64,000 bases of DNA from Fimbriimonadia bacterium (GCA_030427425.1 JAUICQ010000005.1:1-64000); one strand, 5' to 3'. Shown: positions 1 through 10,255, counted from the stretch's first letter. Made by a program: numbers and translations. The notes: generated by a model from the sequence alone, not told the origin.

Positions 1-111
1 CTAGCATTATACTTAATCTTTATTGCTGTGTCTATGATACAATTGCTGTATTTCTGCTATAAAAACGAGGGTTTCAGAGTCGCACTTTCGAACGGAAACC
101 CGACCGGTTAG
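1..111 (+). CDS. 3' end of a membrane protein gene (partial)
   Basis: An open frame enters from the left edge and stops at TAG 109-111. Its 36 residues are a run of about 20 hydrophobic residues (including YLIFIAV and LLYFCY), a KNEG turn with a positive charge, and a short polar tail ending NGNPTG. This reads like the last transmembrane helix and tail of a membrane protein whose body lies outside the window. The fragment is too short to name, and a chance hydrophobic frame is possible. Confidence 0.4.
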   Translation, partial: LALYLIFIAVSMIQLLYFCYKNEGFRVALSNGNPTG

Positions 112-441
112 AAACGGTATGGTATGAAATTAATCATGTTTGTCACCGAATTAGTGAACACACACAAGGATGACGACCGAGTGAGGATATGAGTAATATA
201 TTTAGTGCCACCTCTAGTTTGTCATTCCGGAACGGAATCCAGCCTATTATCAATATTATTTTGCCTCATTTTTTTTCACCCCCACGCCTGGTAGATTGTC
301 AGTCAAAAGTCGGAGAGGCATTATTAAAAAGATTCTATACGATTCCGTCACACCGAAAATATGTAGATCCCCTTCGAGGACGGAGCTCGGGGTACATGAC
401 CCTCTAAAAAAACTAATTCTATCTTCTTTCGAACTATATCT
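112..441. other. Gene-free stretch of 330 bases
   Basis: This stretch lies between the partial membrane protein and the convergent tamB-like gene. It holds one copy of the GTCATTCC...GGAATCC palindromic repeat (219-265) and a possible CCCC...CTCGGGG hairpin near 370-395. I see no RNA gene here. The short open frame at 189-407 runs straight through the repeat and is not believed to be coding. Confidence 0.5.
219..265. repeat. Dispersed palindromic repeat, GTCATTCC...GGAATCC type
   Basis: The core is GTCATTCCGGAACGGAATCC (221-240), an inverted repeat in which ATTCCG pairs with CGGAAT. The 3' flank, a Cctattatca-type stretch, also matches the copy at 33819-33864, so the shared unit extends over about 47 bases with only a few differences. 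Confidence 0.75.
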
Positions 442-3400
442 CTAGAGATCCCAGCCGATATTCACAAACACGGCAAAATTCTCTATTGAAGAATGCCTGG
501 TACCAATCTTCAGCCTTCTTAAGAACTTTCTATCTTTAAACGGTTTAAACAATAGCTGATAACTATAAAACGTTGGCGACTCTTCCGTGGCATTCATTTC
601 TAACTGCCTTGTAGCTACAACAGACACCCTAGGTGAAAAGTTTTTAATGGCATTAATAAGAAGATGATATTGAGGATCGTACGTAAACTGGATAGCATCT
701 AAATTAAGGGCTCTAGATATACCGGACGTAAATCTATCAGCAGTACCAGCAAGCAGACTCCCTACCAGCTGTGAATCTTCAAAAAATCCTTTTGAAGCTA
801 CATCCCGAACAATATTTACTCCTAATAATCTATCGGTAACATTCGAGGAAGTTAATCCCGGGACATCACTATCTACTTTAATATCAATATCTTTAGTGCT
901 TTTACTGTCTAGCATCGAAAATAAGTCACCAGATAGGCTTAATTCAATCTGATTACTATCTACACCGCCTGTTAACGATTGTGATACGATGTAAGTCTCT
1001 CCGTTGATATCCGCCAATAATTTCCTGCTTCTTCCAAGATACTGATAGTAACTATCCTGATACGATAATACACTATTATCTTTGATGTACACATTCCCAC
1101 CAGGAAGTGCTATCTTTCCATCTTTTATTTTTAATAGTGAATTAATTTGAGGGTGCAAAACTGTACCAGAAATCTCCCCAGATAAATCTACCTTAGCAGT
1201 AAGAATAGGGATCTTGACATCTATTTCATTTTCAGAAGATATCACAATCTTATCGATGTGCGCATTCCAGCTTTCCTGTTTACTACCTGTATCTGAACTA
1301 CTTTTAATATTAGAAAAATCTAGAGTCGTATCTTTCGTTATAACTTTTCCAGAGACTACGGTTTCGCTTAGCTTCCCTACTGCTTGTATCATTCCATTCA
1401 GAGTAGTGTGCAACCTGTTATTACCAAATAGAGCCTCTTCTTTTATTTTTAGATCATTATATTTACAACTGGCTACAACATTAATATCGTGAAGAGCATG
1501 GATTCCTGAAAACATTGAAGAGATTTTTTCTGGCCTGTCTACTGTAGCCAAAGCTTTTAATCCTCCTCCAAAAACCCCATCACTATTATAATTAAATTGG
1601 AATTCTTCTTTATCTAACTTAAACTTCGATACTACATTTTTATATGCAGTATCAAACCCAGTTAAGCATAGTAAATTAGCATTTAATGAAGCATCCATGG
1701 TAACTGTTTCTGGAAAATGGAAGATATTGCCCTTAATTTCAGCGTCTATGCTCCCCTTGCTTTTAGCCACATCTAAGTAATTTTTAAAGTAAGTTAAACT
1801 TGAAAGCTGAGTTTTGGGAACATTTATCAATACATTATCACTTAAATCTGTACTAAACATCGCATATAAGGGCGCGTGAGCCTTCATCTCAACTGGCAGC
1901 GAGAACAGATCTCCTTTTCCTGATATATTTAACATATAATCTTTAAATTGGAACTTATCTATATCAAAAGTAATAGGATACTCTTTTTCTCCATCAACAC
2001 CATCATAAGTAACTTTACTTAACCTAATGCCACCATCTACTACAGGATTCATCAAACTTCCCTTAAGTAGAAATTCTGCATTAACATCCGAATGCACACG
2101 CTCTAAAGATTTATTAAAAGCCTTAAAAGTATTTACATCGATGTCCTTGCAAACAACCTTCATATTTAACAAGGAAGATTCACTCTCATCACCTACCTTA
2201 CCCTGTATGTTAATAGAACTATCTTCAGCCTGCCAATCGATATTTTGGATATCCCAAACACCCTTTTTCCTCTCTAATTTTCCAGTAATACTGCCTAGGT
2301 GATATCCATTCCACTTAAAATCCGACACCTGTATATTATCTAACGAAACTTCCGGTTGCCATAAATCACCTGAAAACTGAGCATCTAAATCTAACTTGCC
2401 ATCCAACGACCTCAACCGTTGAGCCTGGTTAGCAGCTAAAATATTAAGTCCCTCTAACTTACCAGTAATCTTTCCAATTGGTAAATTTTTTGTTAACAAG
2501 CCTCCCTTAATATCCTTATTGAGAACATTATAAGACAGATCTTCAACAGAAATAAAACTATCTTCAGAACCAATCTTTCCAAATGCTTTTACATCATTAT
2601 CCTTTTTCTGTACAGATAACCAGCCGTCGCTATAGTTTGCCCCCCAAATCTTTAACTGATTAAAATTCATTAAAGATTCAAAGTTCTGAAGCTTATTCCC
2701 CGCTAAGTTTATATTACAATAACCGGTGGTACTTCCCTTAATCCCAATATAGTCCGATACCACAGGAAAATCTTCTATGTATATATTGTCTGTTTTTACT
2801 TCCAGACGTGCATTTCCATCCCCGGGCCGATAAAATCCATCTGCTTGCAAATTACCCTCTGCAGTATCAGCCTGTAGCTTGTTTACATTTAAAGTATAAT
2901 CTTTCCATTCTATATTAGTAGAAACATCATTAAACGTTTTATCAAGAACTGCAAGATGAGGAACACTTATATCAGCTCGAACCACTGGGTTATCATATTT
3001 ACCTGAAACACGTATATTCTTAATATTCCCTACACCACTACAAAACGTTTTCATAGTTCCTGCAGGCATTAAACCGTATACATCAAATAGTCCGTCTATT
3101 TTCTTTGAATGGATATCTAAACTTAGACTTCCTTCAGCTGTAGTATTCTCACTTAGAAGCTTTACGTTATTTATATTTAGCAAGTTATCTTTAACTTCAA
3201 AATCGCATCTAGTATAACCAAGATCCACCAAGTCAATTCCATATGGCAACTCTCTATTTTGAAGTATCTTTTTAAGATTTATGTTAGCATGCTCCAGCCT
3301 TCCCTTTGTTCTAAATTTTTTCTTGCTTCCAAACCGAATATTACCTTTGCACTCTAATCCCATTCCATTCAAAATGGAATTATTAGTACTATCTTTAACA

Positions 3401-5034
3401 GGAACATAATTGGCAGAGTATGCTAACTTATTCTTACCCAACAAATAATCACCTGAAAAAATGAGCGCACCTGATGGCATCTGAAACAGGCTCTTATCTA
3501 TATGAATAGCATTCTCTTTATACCTAGCTAAAACAGTGAAGTTTTCAACCTTATTCTCATCTAACCCTATCTCCTTGAATGAACCCTTATCAATATCTAC
3601 AGTTCCACTTCCAGAAGAATAAACATCCACAACCGGACTCCCCACCGATCCATCGATGTTTATTCTCAGATTAGTTTTTAAGTTTAGATCTACACCATCC
3701 TTCTGATATGTGACAGGAGTATTTTTCGATTCAAATCCACCATGCAAAGATCTATCGTTGAGAGCATATTTAATTCCACCTTTTAAACTACTTCCCTGAT
3801 ATTTACCCAAAACATCAGAAAGATATAGTGTTCTATCTTTCCAAGTAACCTTACTCTCTACATCAGATAAATCATAATCACGATAACCTAAGAGGCCTGC
3901 ATTTGCATCTCCTGAAAAAGAAAAATCGCCTCCAGCATATCTATAAGTGCCCTTACCTATCAAATTGGAAAACGATAATCCGTCAACCGCATCCATCTGC
4001 AATGAATGGAATAAATTCGGTGCATTCTTAGATTTTAAATAAATCTCCCCAACAACATCGGAATGCTTACCTTTAATAGAACCTTTTGTCTTAATTTCAT
4101 TCCCATTATCAGAAATATCTAGATAGTAATCCCCTCTAATGGCATTCTTTCCAGTATTAATTAACTTTATATCGGCAGAACAATCCGCATCTTTAAACCA
4201 CTTCTTATAACGGAATCCGGATAAATCTAATAGCAAATTAGTATCCCATACTAATCGTTCATCAGCATCTTCTTTAAAATGATACGTTAAATTTAATCCA
4301 CCCGTTATGGAACCTTTCTTTAAATCGAAATCGTTCAGCTTACTTACCACACTGTTTGGTAGTATCTTCTTCGCTGAACTAAGTAATGCCGATAGATCAG
4401 CTTTGCTTAATCTTATGGAATTATATAATGAAGTGCTGGTACTCCCACCACCCTCTAACACCCCAGTAAGCTGAGTCTCTTTTGTTTTACGATTATTCCT
4501 GTATAACTGAATTTTATAAAGCAACTTCTGCTTCGAATATAATACATGAACATCCTTACACTTTACAATCCGCTTTTCAGAGTATCCAGAAGGCTCATCA
4601 TTATACTGAATGTTAATCTTATCTACGTTAACTCTAAAAATAAGATTACTACCACCTCCCTTAGCACCAAGCTTGCCAACATTTAATCCAGAAACTCCAT
4701 TTACAATTGACAAATTAATTTTGGATATATCTAGATAGATACTGCTATTCTCACCTTTTCCAATCCTAGTATCTTTAACACTAGCAACTAACTTGCCGTC
4801 AATGCCCCAAACATCGACATGGGATGCTAATAATTTACCATTCTTACTATCATAATAAACATGGGACACATCAACAGTATTGGTACCGTCATCGTTTGTC
4901 CAAGTTACTTTAAGATCTATCCCTTTCTGAAGCTGATTGTAAAATTCATAGCCATACCTACCTAACAAGAAACACCAAGTAGGCAGACTGCCGTACATGA
5001 ATATTCTTGTGAGAAAGCGGCCAAATTTAAACAT
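442..5034 (-). CDS. tamB: TamB-family (DUF490/AsmA-like) translocation and assembly protein
   Basis: This 1,530-residue protein has one N-terminal hydrophobic segment (about residues 8-28) and then a very long series of beta-strand repeats, as in bridge-like lipid-transfer proteins of the AsmA/TamB group. TamB spans the periplasm, and proteins of this group help deliver phospholipids to, or assemble proteins in, the outer membrane of diderms. The last 200 residues look like the conserved TamB domain: a K-I-D-S-D-V-P-G stretch, an amphipathic segment around LLAGTADRF, and a terminal strand ending NIGWDL, typical of a beta-signal. It starts 29 bases after lipA on the same strand, so the two may be co-transcribed. 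No tamA/BamA-like gene is in the window. The family assignment rests on architecture and C-terminus; sequence conservation across this family is low. Confidence 0.8.
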   Translation of the reverse strand: MFKFGRFLTRIFMYGSLPTWCFLLGRYGYEFYNQLQKGIDLKVTWTNDDGTNTVDVSHVYYDSKNGKLLASHVDVWGIDGKLVASVKDTRIGKGENSSIYLDISKINLSIVNGVSGLNVGKLGAKGGGSNLIFRVNVDKINIQYNDEPSGYSEKRIVKCKDVHVLYSKQKLLYKIQLYRNNRKTKETQLTGVLEGGGSTSTSLYNSIRLSKADLSALLSSAKKILPNSVVSKLNDFDLKKGSITGGLNLTYHFKEDADERLVWDTNLLLDLSGFRYKKWFKDADCSADIKLINTGKNAIRGDYYLDISDNGNEIKTKGSIKGKHSDVVGEIYLKSKNAPNLFHSLQMDAVDGLSFSNLIGKGTYRYAGGDFSFSGDANAGLLGYRDYDLSDVESKVTWKDRTLYLSDVLGKYQGSSLKGGIKYALNDRSLHGGFESKNTPVTYQKDGVDLNLKTNLRINIDGSVGSPVVDVYSSGSGTVDIDKGSFKEIGLDENKVENFTVLARYKENAIHIDKSLFQMPSGALIFSGDYLLGKNKLAYSANYVPVKDSTNNSILNGMGLECKGNIRFGSKKKFRTKGRLEHANINLKKILQNRELPYGIDLVDLGYTRCDFEVKDNLLNINNVKLLSENTTAEGSLSLDIHSKKIDGLFDVYGLMPAGTMKTFCSGVGNIKNIRVSGKYDNPVVRADISVPHLAVLDKTFNDVSTNIEWKDYTLNVNKLQADTAEGNLQADGFYRPGDGNARLEVKTDNIYIEDFPVVSDYIGIKGSTTGYCNINLAGNKLQNFESLMNFNQLKIWGANYSDGWLSVQKKDNDVKAFGKIGSEDSFISVEDLSYNVLNKDIKGGLLTKNLPIGKITGKLEGLNILAANQAQRLRSLDGKLDLDAQFSGDLWQPEVSLDNIQVSDFKWNGYHLGSITGKLERKKGVWDIQNIDWQAEDSSINIQGKVGDESESSLLNMKVVCKDIDVNTFKAFNKSLERVHSDVNAEFLLKGSLMNPVVDGGIRLSKVTYDGVDGEKEYPITFDIDKFQFKDYMLNISGKGDLFSLPVEMKAHAPLYAMFSTDLSDNVLINVPKTQLSSLTYFKNYLDVAKSKGSIDAEIKGNIFHFPETVTMDASLNANLLCLTGFDTAYKNVVSKFKLDKEEFQFNYNSDGVFGGGLKALATVDRPEKISSMFSGIHALHDINVVASCKYNDLKIKEEALFGNNRLHTTLNGMIQAVGKLSETVVSGKVITKDTTLDFSNIKSSSDTGSKQESWNAHIDKIVISSENEIDVKIPILTAKVDLSGEISGTVLHPQINSLLKIKDGKIALPGGNVYIKDNSVLSYQDSYYQYLGRSRKLLADINGETYIVSQSLTGGVDSNQIELSLSGDLFSMLDSKSTKDIDIKVDSDVPGLTSSNVTDRLLGVNIVRDVASKGFFEDSQLVGSLLAGTADRFTSGISRALNLDAIQFTYDPQYHLLINAIKNFSPRVSVVATRQLEMNATEESPTFYSYQLLFKPFKDRKFLRRLKIGTRHSSIENFAVFVNIGWDL

Positions 5035-5063
5035 TACTAGTATTATTATGGGTTAAATACAGA

Positions 5064-5975
5064 TTATTGTGCTACTAAATTCTGTTCAGCAAGTTTTAAT
5101 CGTTCTGCTAATAGTTTTTCACTAAACCCAATTGCATTATAAGAACTACGTATAAACGGACCGCTAGCCACAAACGCAAACCCAAGATCTTCACCAATCT
5201 TCTCATACTCCTTAAATACATCAGGATGGATATACTCCACAACAGGAAGATGCTTCTTAGTAGGCCTTAAATACTGACCGATGGTCACGGCATCCACACC
5301 TATACTCCGTAAATCTTTTAAAGTATCCACTACCTCGTCTTCAGTCTCTCCTAAACCTAACATAATTCCAGACTTGGTATAGATACTTGAATCCGCTTTT
5401 TTAACGTACTCCAGGACACTTAAAGATCTCTCATATTTAGCCTGAGGCCTGACGATAGTATGTAAACGAGGAATAGTCTCTATATTATGATTATAAATCT
5501 CCGGATGAGCATCCACTACAATATCAATCAGATTCTCTTTTCCCTTAAAATCTGGAGTAAGAACTTCTACAATTGCATAAGGAATAGCACGGTGCAGCTG
5601 ATTAATGGTTCTAGCAAACTGATCCGCCCCTTCATCCTTTAAGTCGTCCCTGGCAACACTAGTGACAACAACATGCTTAAGCCCTAAATCTTTAGCAACC
5701 TTGGCTACGTTAGCAGGCTCTAATAAATCGACAGTCTCCCCTTTTCCAGTCTTAATCGCGCAAAATCCGCAACTACGGGTACAAGTGTTTCCTAGAATCA
5801 TAAAAGTGGCTGTTTTTTTGCTCCAACACTCTGGCAAATTCGGACATCCAGCACTCTCACAAACCGTGTGAAGCTTCTTATCCCGCATCATCCCCTGCAC
5901 CATTCTAATGGTATCCTGCTTGGGAACTCTAATTTTCAACCATTCCGGCAATCTGTTATTACTACCTGCTTCCAT
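5064..5975 (-). CDS. lipA: Lipoyl synthase
   Basis: LipA is a radical-SAM enzyme that inserts two sulfur atoms into octanoyl groups on lipoyl domains of 2-oxoacid dehydrogenases and the glycine cleavage H protein. Both cluster motifs are present: the auxiliary-cluster set CESAGCPNLPEC (Cys39, Cys44, Cys50) and the radical-SAM set CTRSCGFC (Cys65, Cys69, Cys72). The C-terminal RSSY motif, whose serine ligates the auxiliary cluster, is also there. At 303 residues it has the usual length. An AAGGAT-like ribosome-binding site lies upstream of the ATG. It is the first gene of a minus-strand pair with the tamB-like gene. No lipB or lipoylated substrate gene is nearby. Confidence 0.97.
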   Translation of the reverse strand: MEAGSNNRLPEWLKIRVPKQDTIRMVQGMMRDKKLHTVCESAGCPNLPECWSKKTATFMILGNTCTRSCGFCAIKTGKGETVDLLEPANVAKVAKDLGLKHVVVTSVARDDLKDEGADQFARTINQLHRAIPYAIVEVLTPDFKGKENLIDIVVDAHPEIYNHNIETIPRLHTIVRPQAKYERSLSVLEYVKKADSSIYTKSGIMLGLGETEDEVVDTLKDLRSIGVDAVTIGQYLRPTKKHLPVVEYIHPDVFKEYEKIGEDLGFAFVASGPFIRSSYNAIGFSEKLLAERLKLAEQNLVAQ

Positions 5976-6083
5976 ACACTATCCTTATTGTAACCCGAAT
6001 TTATACCTATCGTATATACCATTAACATTATTGGTATAATTTGCGAATCTTTCAGCAATACTGTAATAAGGTAAAATGAAATA

Positions 6084-6815
6084 ATGTTGTCATTATTCAT
6101 GAGATTCATTGCTATACTAATGTGGATTCCAGGATTCATGTTATCTCTCGCCGCTTATCTTAACAGTAACATTATTCTAGACTGGGCAAAACAGTACTCA
6201 CTTACCATCACCCTCATCACAACCATCTCTATCACTTCCCACATCCTACTCACAGCATTATCATTCTGGTTATGGAAAAAGTCGACCGATTGGTTTGGAT
6301 CTATCTATGAAAAACCAGAAAACATGTTCTACGATAAGAATCGATTGCAATACTTCCTTAACGGCACCGTAGTTATGCTATCCCTAGTGGTCGCATTCGA
6401 TTCCATGATGAGAACCAAAATATCGGCTTGTAACTGTGGATGCGAAATTCGTACCGTCGTTATGCATACTGCCTGGTGCTTTCTAGCTGGATACAGCTTA
6501 ACTCAACTGATTAAAGGTTGGGCATTCTCTTGGGTTAAAAAATTAGATAGCTATACTAAACGCGGGCTGCGTATGATGTTTATCCTTATCGCGCTTAATA
6601 GCTTTATCTTCTTTACATGCATCACTGAAGTAAACAACCATCACTTCCCTCTATTTATGTACATGCCAGTCTACACAGCATGGTTCACCTATTTCTGCAC
6701 CAGATATAAGAATAAAGACTGCTGGATATATCCGCTAGCTTACTACTCTGGAATTAACTTCTGGATACACCTCTGGGGAGTATCGGAAACGCTAGCATCA
6801 AACTTTTTTGTGTAA
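6084..6815 (+). CDS. Polytopic membrane protein of unknown function
   Basis: I do not recognise this 243-residue protein. It has about six or seven hydrophobic helices, beginning directly at the N-terminus (FIAILMWIPGFMLSLAAYL), and an unusual Cys cluster ACNCGC near residue 115, between the third and fourth helices. Other details are a His-His pair (NNHHFP) in a loop around residue 190 and several Trp residues in the last third. A TAAGGT site precedes the ATG by about 11 bases. It is divergent from lipA and convergent with the START-like gene, so it seems to be a single-gene unit. Confidence 0.7.
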   Translation: MLSLFMRFIAILMWIPGFMLSLAAYLNSNIILDWAKQYSLTITLITTISITSHILLTALSFWLWKKSTDWFGSIYEKPENMFYDKNRLQYFLNGTVVMLSLVVAFDSMMRTKISACNCGCEIRTVVMHTAWCFLAGYSLTQLIKGWAFSWVKKLDSYTKRGLRMMFILIALNSFIFFTCITEVNNHHFPLFMYMPVYTAWFTYFCTRYKNKDCWIYPLAYYSGINFWIHLWGVSETLASNFFV

Positions 6816-6823
6816 TAATTCTT

Positions 6824-6849
6824 ATCTGTCGGCAGTTTTACCGACAGAT
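6824..6849. terminator. Bidirectional hairpin between convergent genes
   Basis: ATCTGTCGG (6824-6832) and CCGACAGAT (6841-6849) form a perfect 9-bp stem with an 8-base loop. It sits between the membrane protein gene and the convergent COQ10-like gene and overlaps the last codons of the latter. There is no long T run on either side, so it may be a weak terminator. Confidence 0.6.
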
Positions 6850-7293
6850 CGACTCCTCTTCACATCTACTCTTTAATCCGTCCAATATACCCTGGATGTT
6901 ATCCCGGGCAATCTTCTCGATTACCTTTTTAACAATCGCTCCAAGTCCAGGAATATTATATTCATAATCTAAACTACTAGTAAAGGTCGTCACGCCGTTC
7001 TCTTCTGTAAAAGTCCAGGTCCCTTCCATCATATCGTAATCCCCTTTAAGTTGTTTAAAGGTACTCTGCTTCTTCTCTTCATCCCAAATATCTTCCTGGG
7101 TCCAGGTGATCTTCAATCCGAATGTTGGTACTTTTCCAATCCATTCACTAACCATCCTATCTCCATCCTCTTCTACTATTTTCAAAGAGACTATATCTTT
7201 CATGAAGGTTGGAAACTCTTCATATTTTTTAGCAGTACTCCACACTTTCTCTACGGGAGCGTTAATTATTACCGAATTCTGTATATGAGGCAT
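6838..7293 (-). CDS. SRPBCC/START-fold protein, COQ10-like polyketide cyclase family
   Basis: This 151-residue protein matches the SRPBCC (Bet v 1/START) helix-grip fold. The N-terminus has the hallmark pattern IINAPVEKVW...YEEFPTFM, strands follow with a WTFTEENG turn, and the protein ends in the long C-terminal helix (residues about 115-148). Members bind hydrophobic ligands such as quinones or aromatic polyketides; COQ10/RatA relatives are the nearest group by motif. The substrate cannot be deduced. It is transcribed alone on the minus strand, divergent from the sigma factor gene. Confidence 0.85.
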   Translation of the reverse strand: MPHIQNSVIINAPVEKVWSTAKKYEEFPTFMKDIVSLKIVEEDGDRMVSEWIGKVPTFGLKITWTQEDIWDEEKKQSTFKQLKGDYDMMEGTWTFTEENGVTTFTSSLDYEYNIPGLGAIVKKVIEKIARDNIQGILDGLKSRCEEESICR

Positions 7294-7385
7294 ATCAACT
7301 CCATTTTACCGCATATAAAAAATCACCCTCACCTAGAACCAGTAGAGGACCTTTATACCATAATGTACAAGTTTTAACATAATAG

Positions 7386-7415
7386 TTGACAATATCAAGC
7401 ATTTAAACATAAAAT
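7386..7415 (+). promoter_or_regulatory. Putative sigma-70-type promoter for the sigma factor gene
   Basis: A consensus -35 TTGACA (7386-7391) is followed after 18 bases by TAAAAT (7410-7415), about 48 bases before the sigma factor ATG. It lies in the 169-base gap between divergent genes. It was identified by pattern only. Confidence 0.5.
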
Positions 7416-7462
7416 ATTTACAGGTTTAAGGCAAATAACTGCACAATAAAAGAGAAATTACT

Positions 7463-8164
7463 ATGTTAATAGATAATAAAGTAATAGAAAACATAAATAA
7501 TGAGCACTCTAACGAGCTCTTCTCTAAAATATGGAGTATGAGTGATGAAGAAGTGGTCCATCTTGCTCAGAATGGTATCTCATTAGCACAGGAGATTCTC
7601 TTCGAACGATACAAATCCCTTATAGAAAGCAAACAACGAACATACTTTCTTGCCGGAGCCGATAAAGATGATGTTATACAAGAAGGCATGCTAGGATTCT
7701 GTAAAGCCATCAGAGACTACTCGCCTAAAAGAATGGATTGCTTCCGACCCTTTGCCGATATATGTATAACCAGACAGATTATTACGGCCGTAAAAACATC
7801 CAGAAGAAATAAACACACTCCTCTGAATAACTCTATATCACTTCAGCAACACGTACATGAAGAGCACTCTGAAATCACCCTGCAAGATATGCTCCCCGAT
7901 TCTAAAAGCACTCAGCAATTTATAGACGAAAATAATAACAACGAAATATCAAACATCTACTACATTATCCGCGGCGGACTCACTCCGCTAGAAAATAAAG
8001 TTCTTGAGCTATATCTAGATGGAAAATCTTACGGAGAAATGAGCGAACTACTCCAGTGCGGAACAAAATCAATCGATAATGCTCTCCAAAGAATCAAGAA
8101 AAAACTACTTCACCTCTTCCACAAACAGAATCAAAATCCAGATGAATTTGTATCAATGAAGTAA
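7463..8164 (+). CDS. sigH: RNA polymerase sigma factor of the SigH (sporulation-type) family
   Basis: This 233-residue sigma-70-family protein has region 2 at about residues 35-110 (ERYKSLIESKQRTYFL, then GADKDDVIQEGMLGFCKAI, then F-R-P-F-A-D-I-C-ITRQI). After a short linker comes region 4 (LTPLENKVLELYLDGKSYGE, then an AL-Q-RIKKKL recognition helix). The DDVIQEGMLG and FADICITRQI patterns are typical of Bacillus SigH relatives. In spore formers SigH controls stationary-phase genes and competence; related factors occur in non-sporulating diderms, where the role is less clear. No anti-sigma or sporulation gene is adjacent. A good -35/-10 promoter lies upstream, so it may be under housekeeping control. 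Confidence 0.88.
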   Translation: MLIDNKVIENINNEHSNELFSKIWSMSDEEVVHLAQNGISLAQEILFERYKSLIESKQRTYFLAGADKDDVIQEGMLGFCKAIRDYSPKRMDCFRPFADICITRQIITAVKTSRRNKHTPLNNSISLQQHVHEEHSEITLQDMLPDSKSTQQFIDENNNNEISNIYYIIRGGLTPLENKVLELYLDGKSYGEMSELLQCGTKSIDNALQRIKKKLLHLFHKQNQNPDEFVSMK

Positions 8165-8254
8165 TCAACCTCGCCTTTGTCAAACCTCATACAGTGCAAT
8201 ATTTTAACTATTAACATAAAGCAATAGCTTTGCGGTGCCAATTATTATATCATC

Positions 8255-10255
8255 ATGGAGTGGCTTATAATAAGTAATGGTTACGATTTCCCGCAACATA
8301 ACACTTCGTTTTACTACTATAATTACGTGAAGCCTCTTATCGACTCCCTTGGCCTACCAATTCAGTTAAGGGTGGATACTGAAATAAAATTCGAAGAAAA
8401 TGAGATATCAGTAAATCTAGTAAATAACGTAACCGCAGATGAAATAAAAAAGATAATCGATAAGGAAAAGATTCAATTTATTATAGAATTTTTCGGAGAC
8501 AAACCATCCGGATTATTGTCAGAACTAGAAAACAGACCCATATCCTTTGGAATATGTTTAAAAGAAAATAAAGAGTATGACATCTCAGATTATCGTTTCT
8601 ATGATGAAATTTGGGGATTCCATTCAAGTTTTCCAAACATAATACCTCCAGGACTTTTTCTCGATAACTATCAGATATATAGAATAGATAAAAAATATAA
8701 TCTCACCTACATCGGAACGGCATCAGATGAAAAAGCAGACTTAATAACTTCTCTTCTAGATAACGGAGTAGATATCAAAATATGGGGATATGGCTGGGAA
8801 AAATACAAACAACTACGCCACATTGCAAGAGGATTCTTGCCTCATTGGGAAATGCAAAAGGTAATTGCTCAGTCCGGGCGATCTCTCTTTTTCTCAGAGG
8901 ATTATAAGAATAAACGACTAGAAATATTAGCCTCTGGAGGATCGCCGTATGAGATATCCTTATCAGAACATAGCGATACCGGGAACAAGAACCTGATAAA
9001 GAATATTAAAGAGCAGACCATTCAAGACACATCTATTAAGATAACAAATATTCCAGATAATTCTTATTTAATACAAGACATCAATCGTAAATTAGAACAC
9101 CATCTGCCCAATATGTCACGTAAAAAGAATCATCACCAACCACATTACACTGTTAGTATTTTTTGCTATATCTATAATCAGGCTAAGTATATTGAACAGT
9201 TGATACTCTCAGTACTGGGTCAGAGTTATAAAAATTTTGAACTATTTATTTTAGATGACGGATCTACCGACGAAACTCAGTCTATAGTTCAAAAATATCT
9301 CTACGATAAAAGAATTCGTTATGTTTATCAGGATAACATCTGTAACAAATTAGATGCTTTCGATAGGCTAATACATAGATGTTTAGATATGACAAATTCA
9401 ACCTACATCGCTTTTATCGGCGGGGACGATATTATGTACCCTCACCGATTAAAACAACAAATGGAAATATTTGGAAAAGATCCGGAGGTAGATCTTATTT
9501 ACACGAACTTTAAAGGGATCCAAGAGAACGGATTTTCCAATAGAGGGAATATCCCGTTTCAGTATAATAAGAGAATTCCACAACAAACCATAGCGAGAGA
9601 ACTCTTTAATTCTATATTTGTTCACCACCCAACAACAATCATGACAAGGAAATCGATTGAAGAAATGGGAGGATTTTTAACACCTTTTTATTCCGATCTC
9701 TATTTCTGGGTGCATGCGGCACCATACATAAAATACGCCTACATAGAGAATCCTACTATCCTGTATCGATACCATAAGAATGGATCATCCACCGGTAAAG
9801 CACAAGTATCCCCGCTACAAGTAGAAAACTATAATGTGCTCATGCGCTCTAGGGCTGAATATACTATCCTAAACTACTATGAAGAGATAGATGCACATCC
9901 AAATAAGGATGAAGCCATTTATGAGGCCTATATACAATTCTCATCAATCATGGCTTTTTCTAGAGCGTTTATACCAGAACTAATTATTCAAAACTCATGG
10001 AGAGCATTGGAACATCAACCCTACGGGCTAGAAGCCCTGAATCATCTTCTAATCGCTAGTATGCTGGATAAGAATCATGATGTAGCTAAGGTATATAATT
10101 ATGTTGAGAAGAATATAAGTCAGCTTCAAAATAAGAAAAAGTATCCCATCTTCTCACATATGCTGAACCTTATCAAGAAAGAGATGAAGCAGAATCCCGA
10201 ATCTAATCACCTCATTAAATACTGGATTCAACCAACAGTAAAGGTGCTAAAATAA
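8255..10255 (+). CDS. Two-domain glycosyltransferase: CgeB-like N-terminus plus GT2 C-terminus
   Basis: The 666-residue protein has two parts. Residues 1-270 resemble the CgeB/DUF3880-type glycosyltransferase fold: a putative Rossmann strand, a LTYIGTASDEKAD motif near 150, IWGYGWEK near 177 and a possible sugar-nucleotide-binding segment around 220-235. Residues 300-520 are a clear GT-A family 2 domain: TVSIFCYIYNQAKYIEQLI, the DDGSTDET motif, and GGDDIMYPHRL as the metal-binding DxD equivalent. It lacks transmembrane helices, so it probably acts in the cytoplasm on surface or protein glycans. It is followed by the LRR/F-box pair after a 93-base gap. Acceptor and sugar are unknown. Confidence 0.85.
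   Translation: MEWLIISNGYDFPQHNTSFYYYNYVKPLIDSLGLPIQLRVDTEIKFEENEISVNLVNNVTADEIKKIIDKEKIQFIIEFFGDKPSGLLSELENRPISFGICLKENKEYDISDYRFYDEIWGFHSSFPNIIPPGLFLDNYQIYRIDKKYNLTYIGTASDEKADLITSLLDNGVDIKIWGYGWEKYKQLRHIARGFLPHWEMQKVIAQSGRSLFFSEDYKNKRLEILASGGSPYEISLSEHSDTGNKNLIKNIKEQTIQDTSIKITNIPDNSYLIQDINRKLEHHLPNMSRKKNHHQPHYTVSIFCYIYNQAKYIEQLILSVLGQSYKNFELFILDDGSTDETQSIVQKYLYDKRIRYVYQDNICNKLDAFDRLIHRCLDMTNSTYIAFIGGDDIMYPHRLKQQMEIFGKDPEVDLIYTNFKGIQENGFSNRGNIPFQYNKRIPQQTIARELFNSIFVHHPTTIMTRKSIEEMGGFLTPFYSDLYFWVHAAPYIKYAYIENPTILYRYHKNGSSTGKAQVSPLQVENYNVLMRSRAEYTILNYYEEIDAHPNKDEAIYEAYIQFSSIMAFSRAFIPELIIQNSWRALEHQPYGLEALNHLLIASMLDKNHDVAKVYNYVEKNISQLQNKKKYPIFSHMLNLIKKEMKQNPESNHLIKYWIQPTVKVLK

Noticed and set aside
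189-407. 72-codon plus-strand open frame
   Set aside because: It runs through the dispersed GTCATTCC repeat, has no ribosome-binding site, and its composition is that of a translated repeat.
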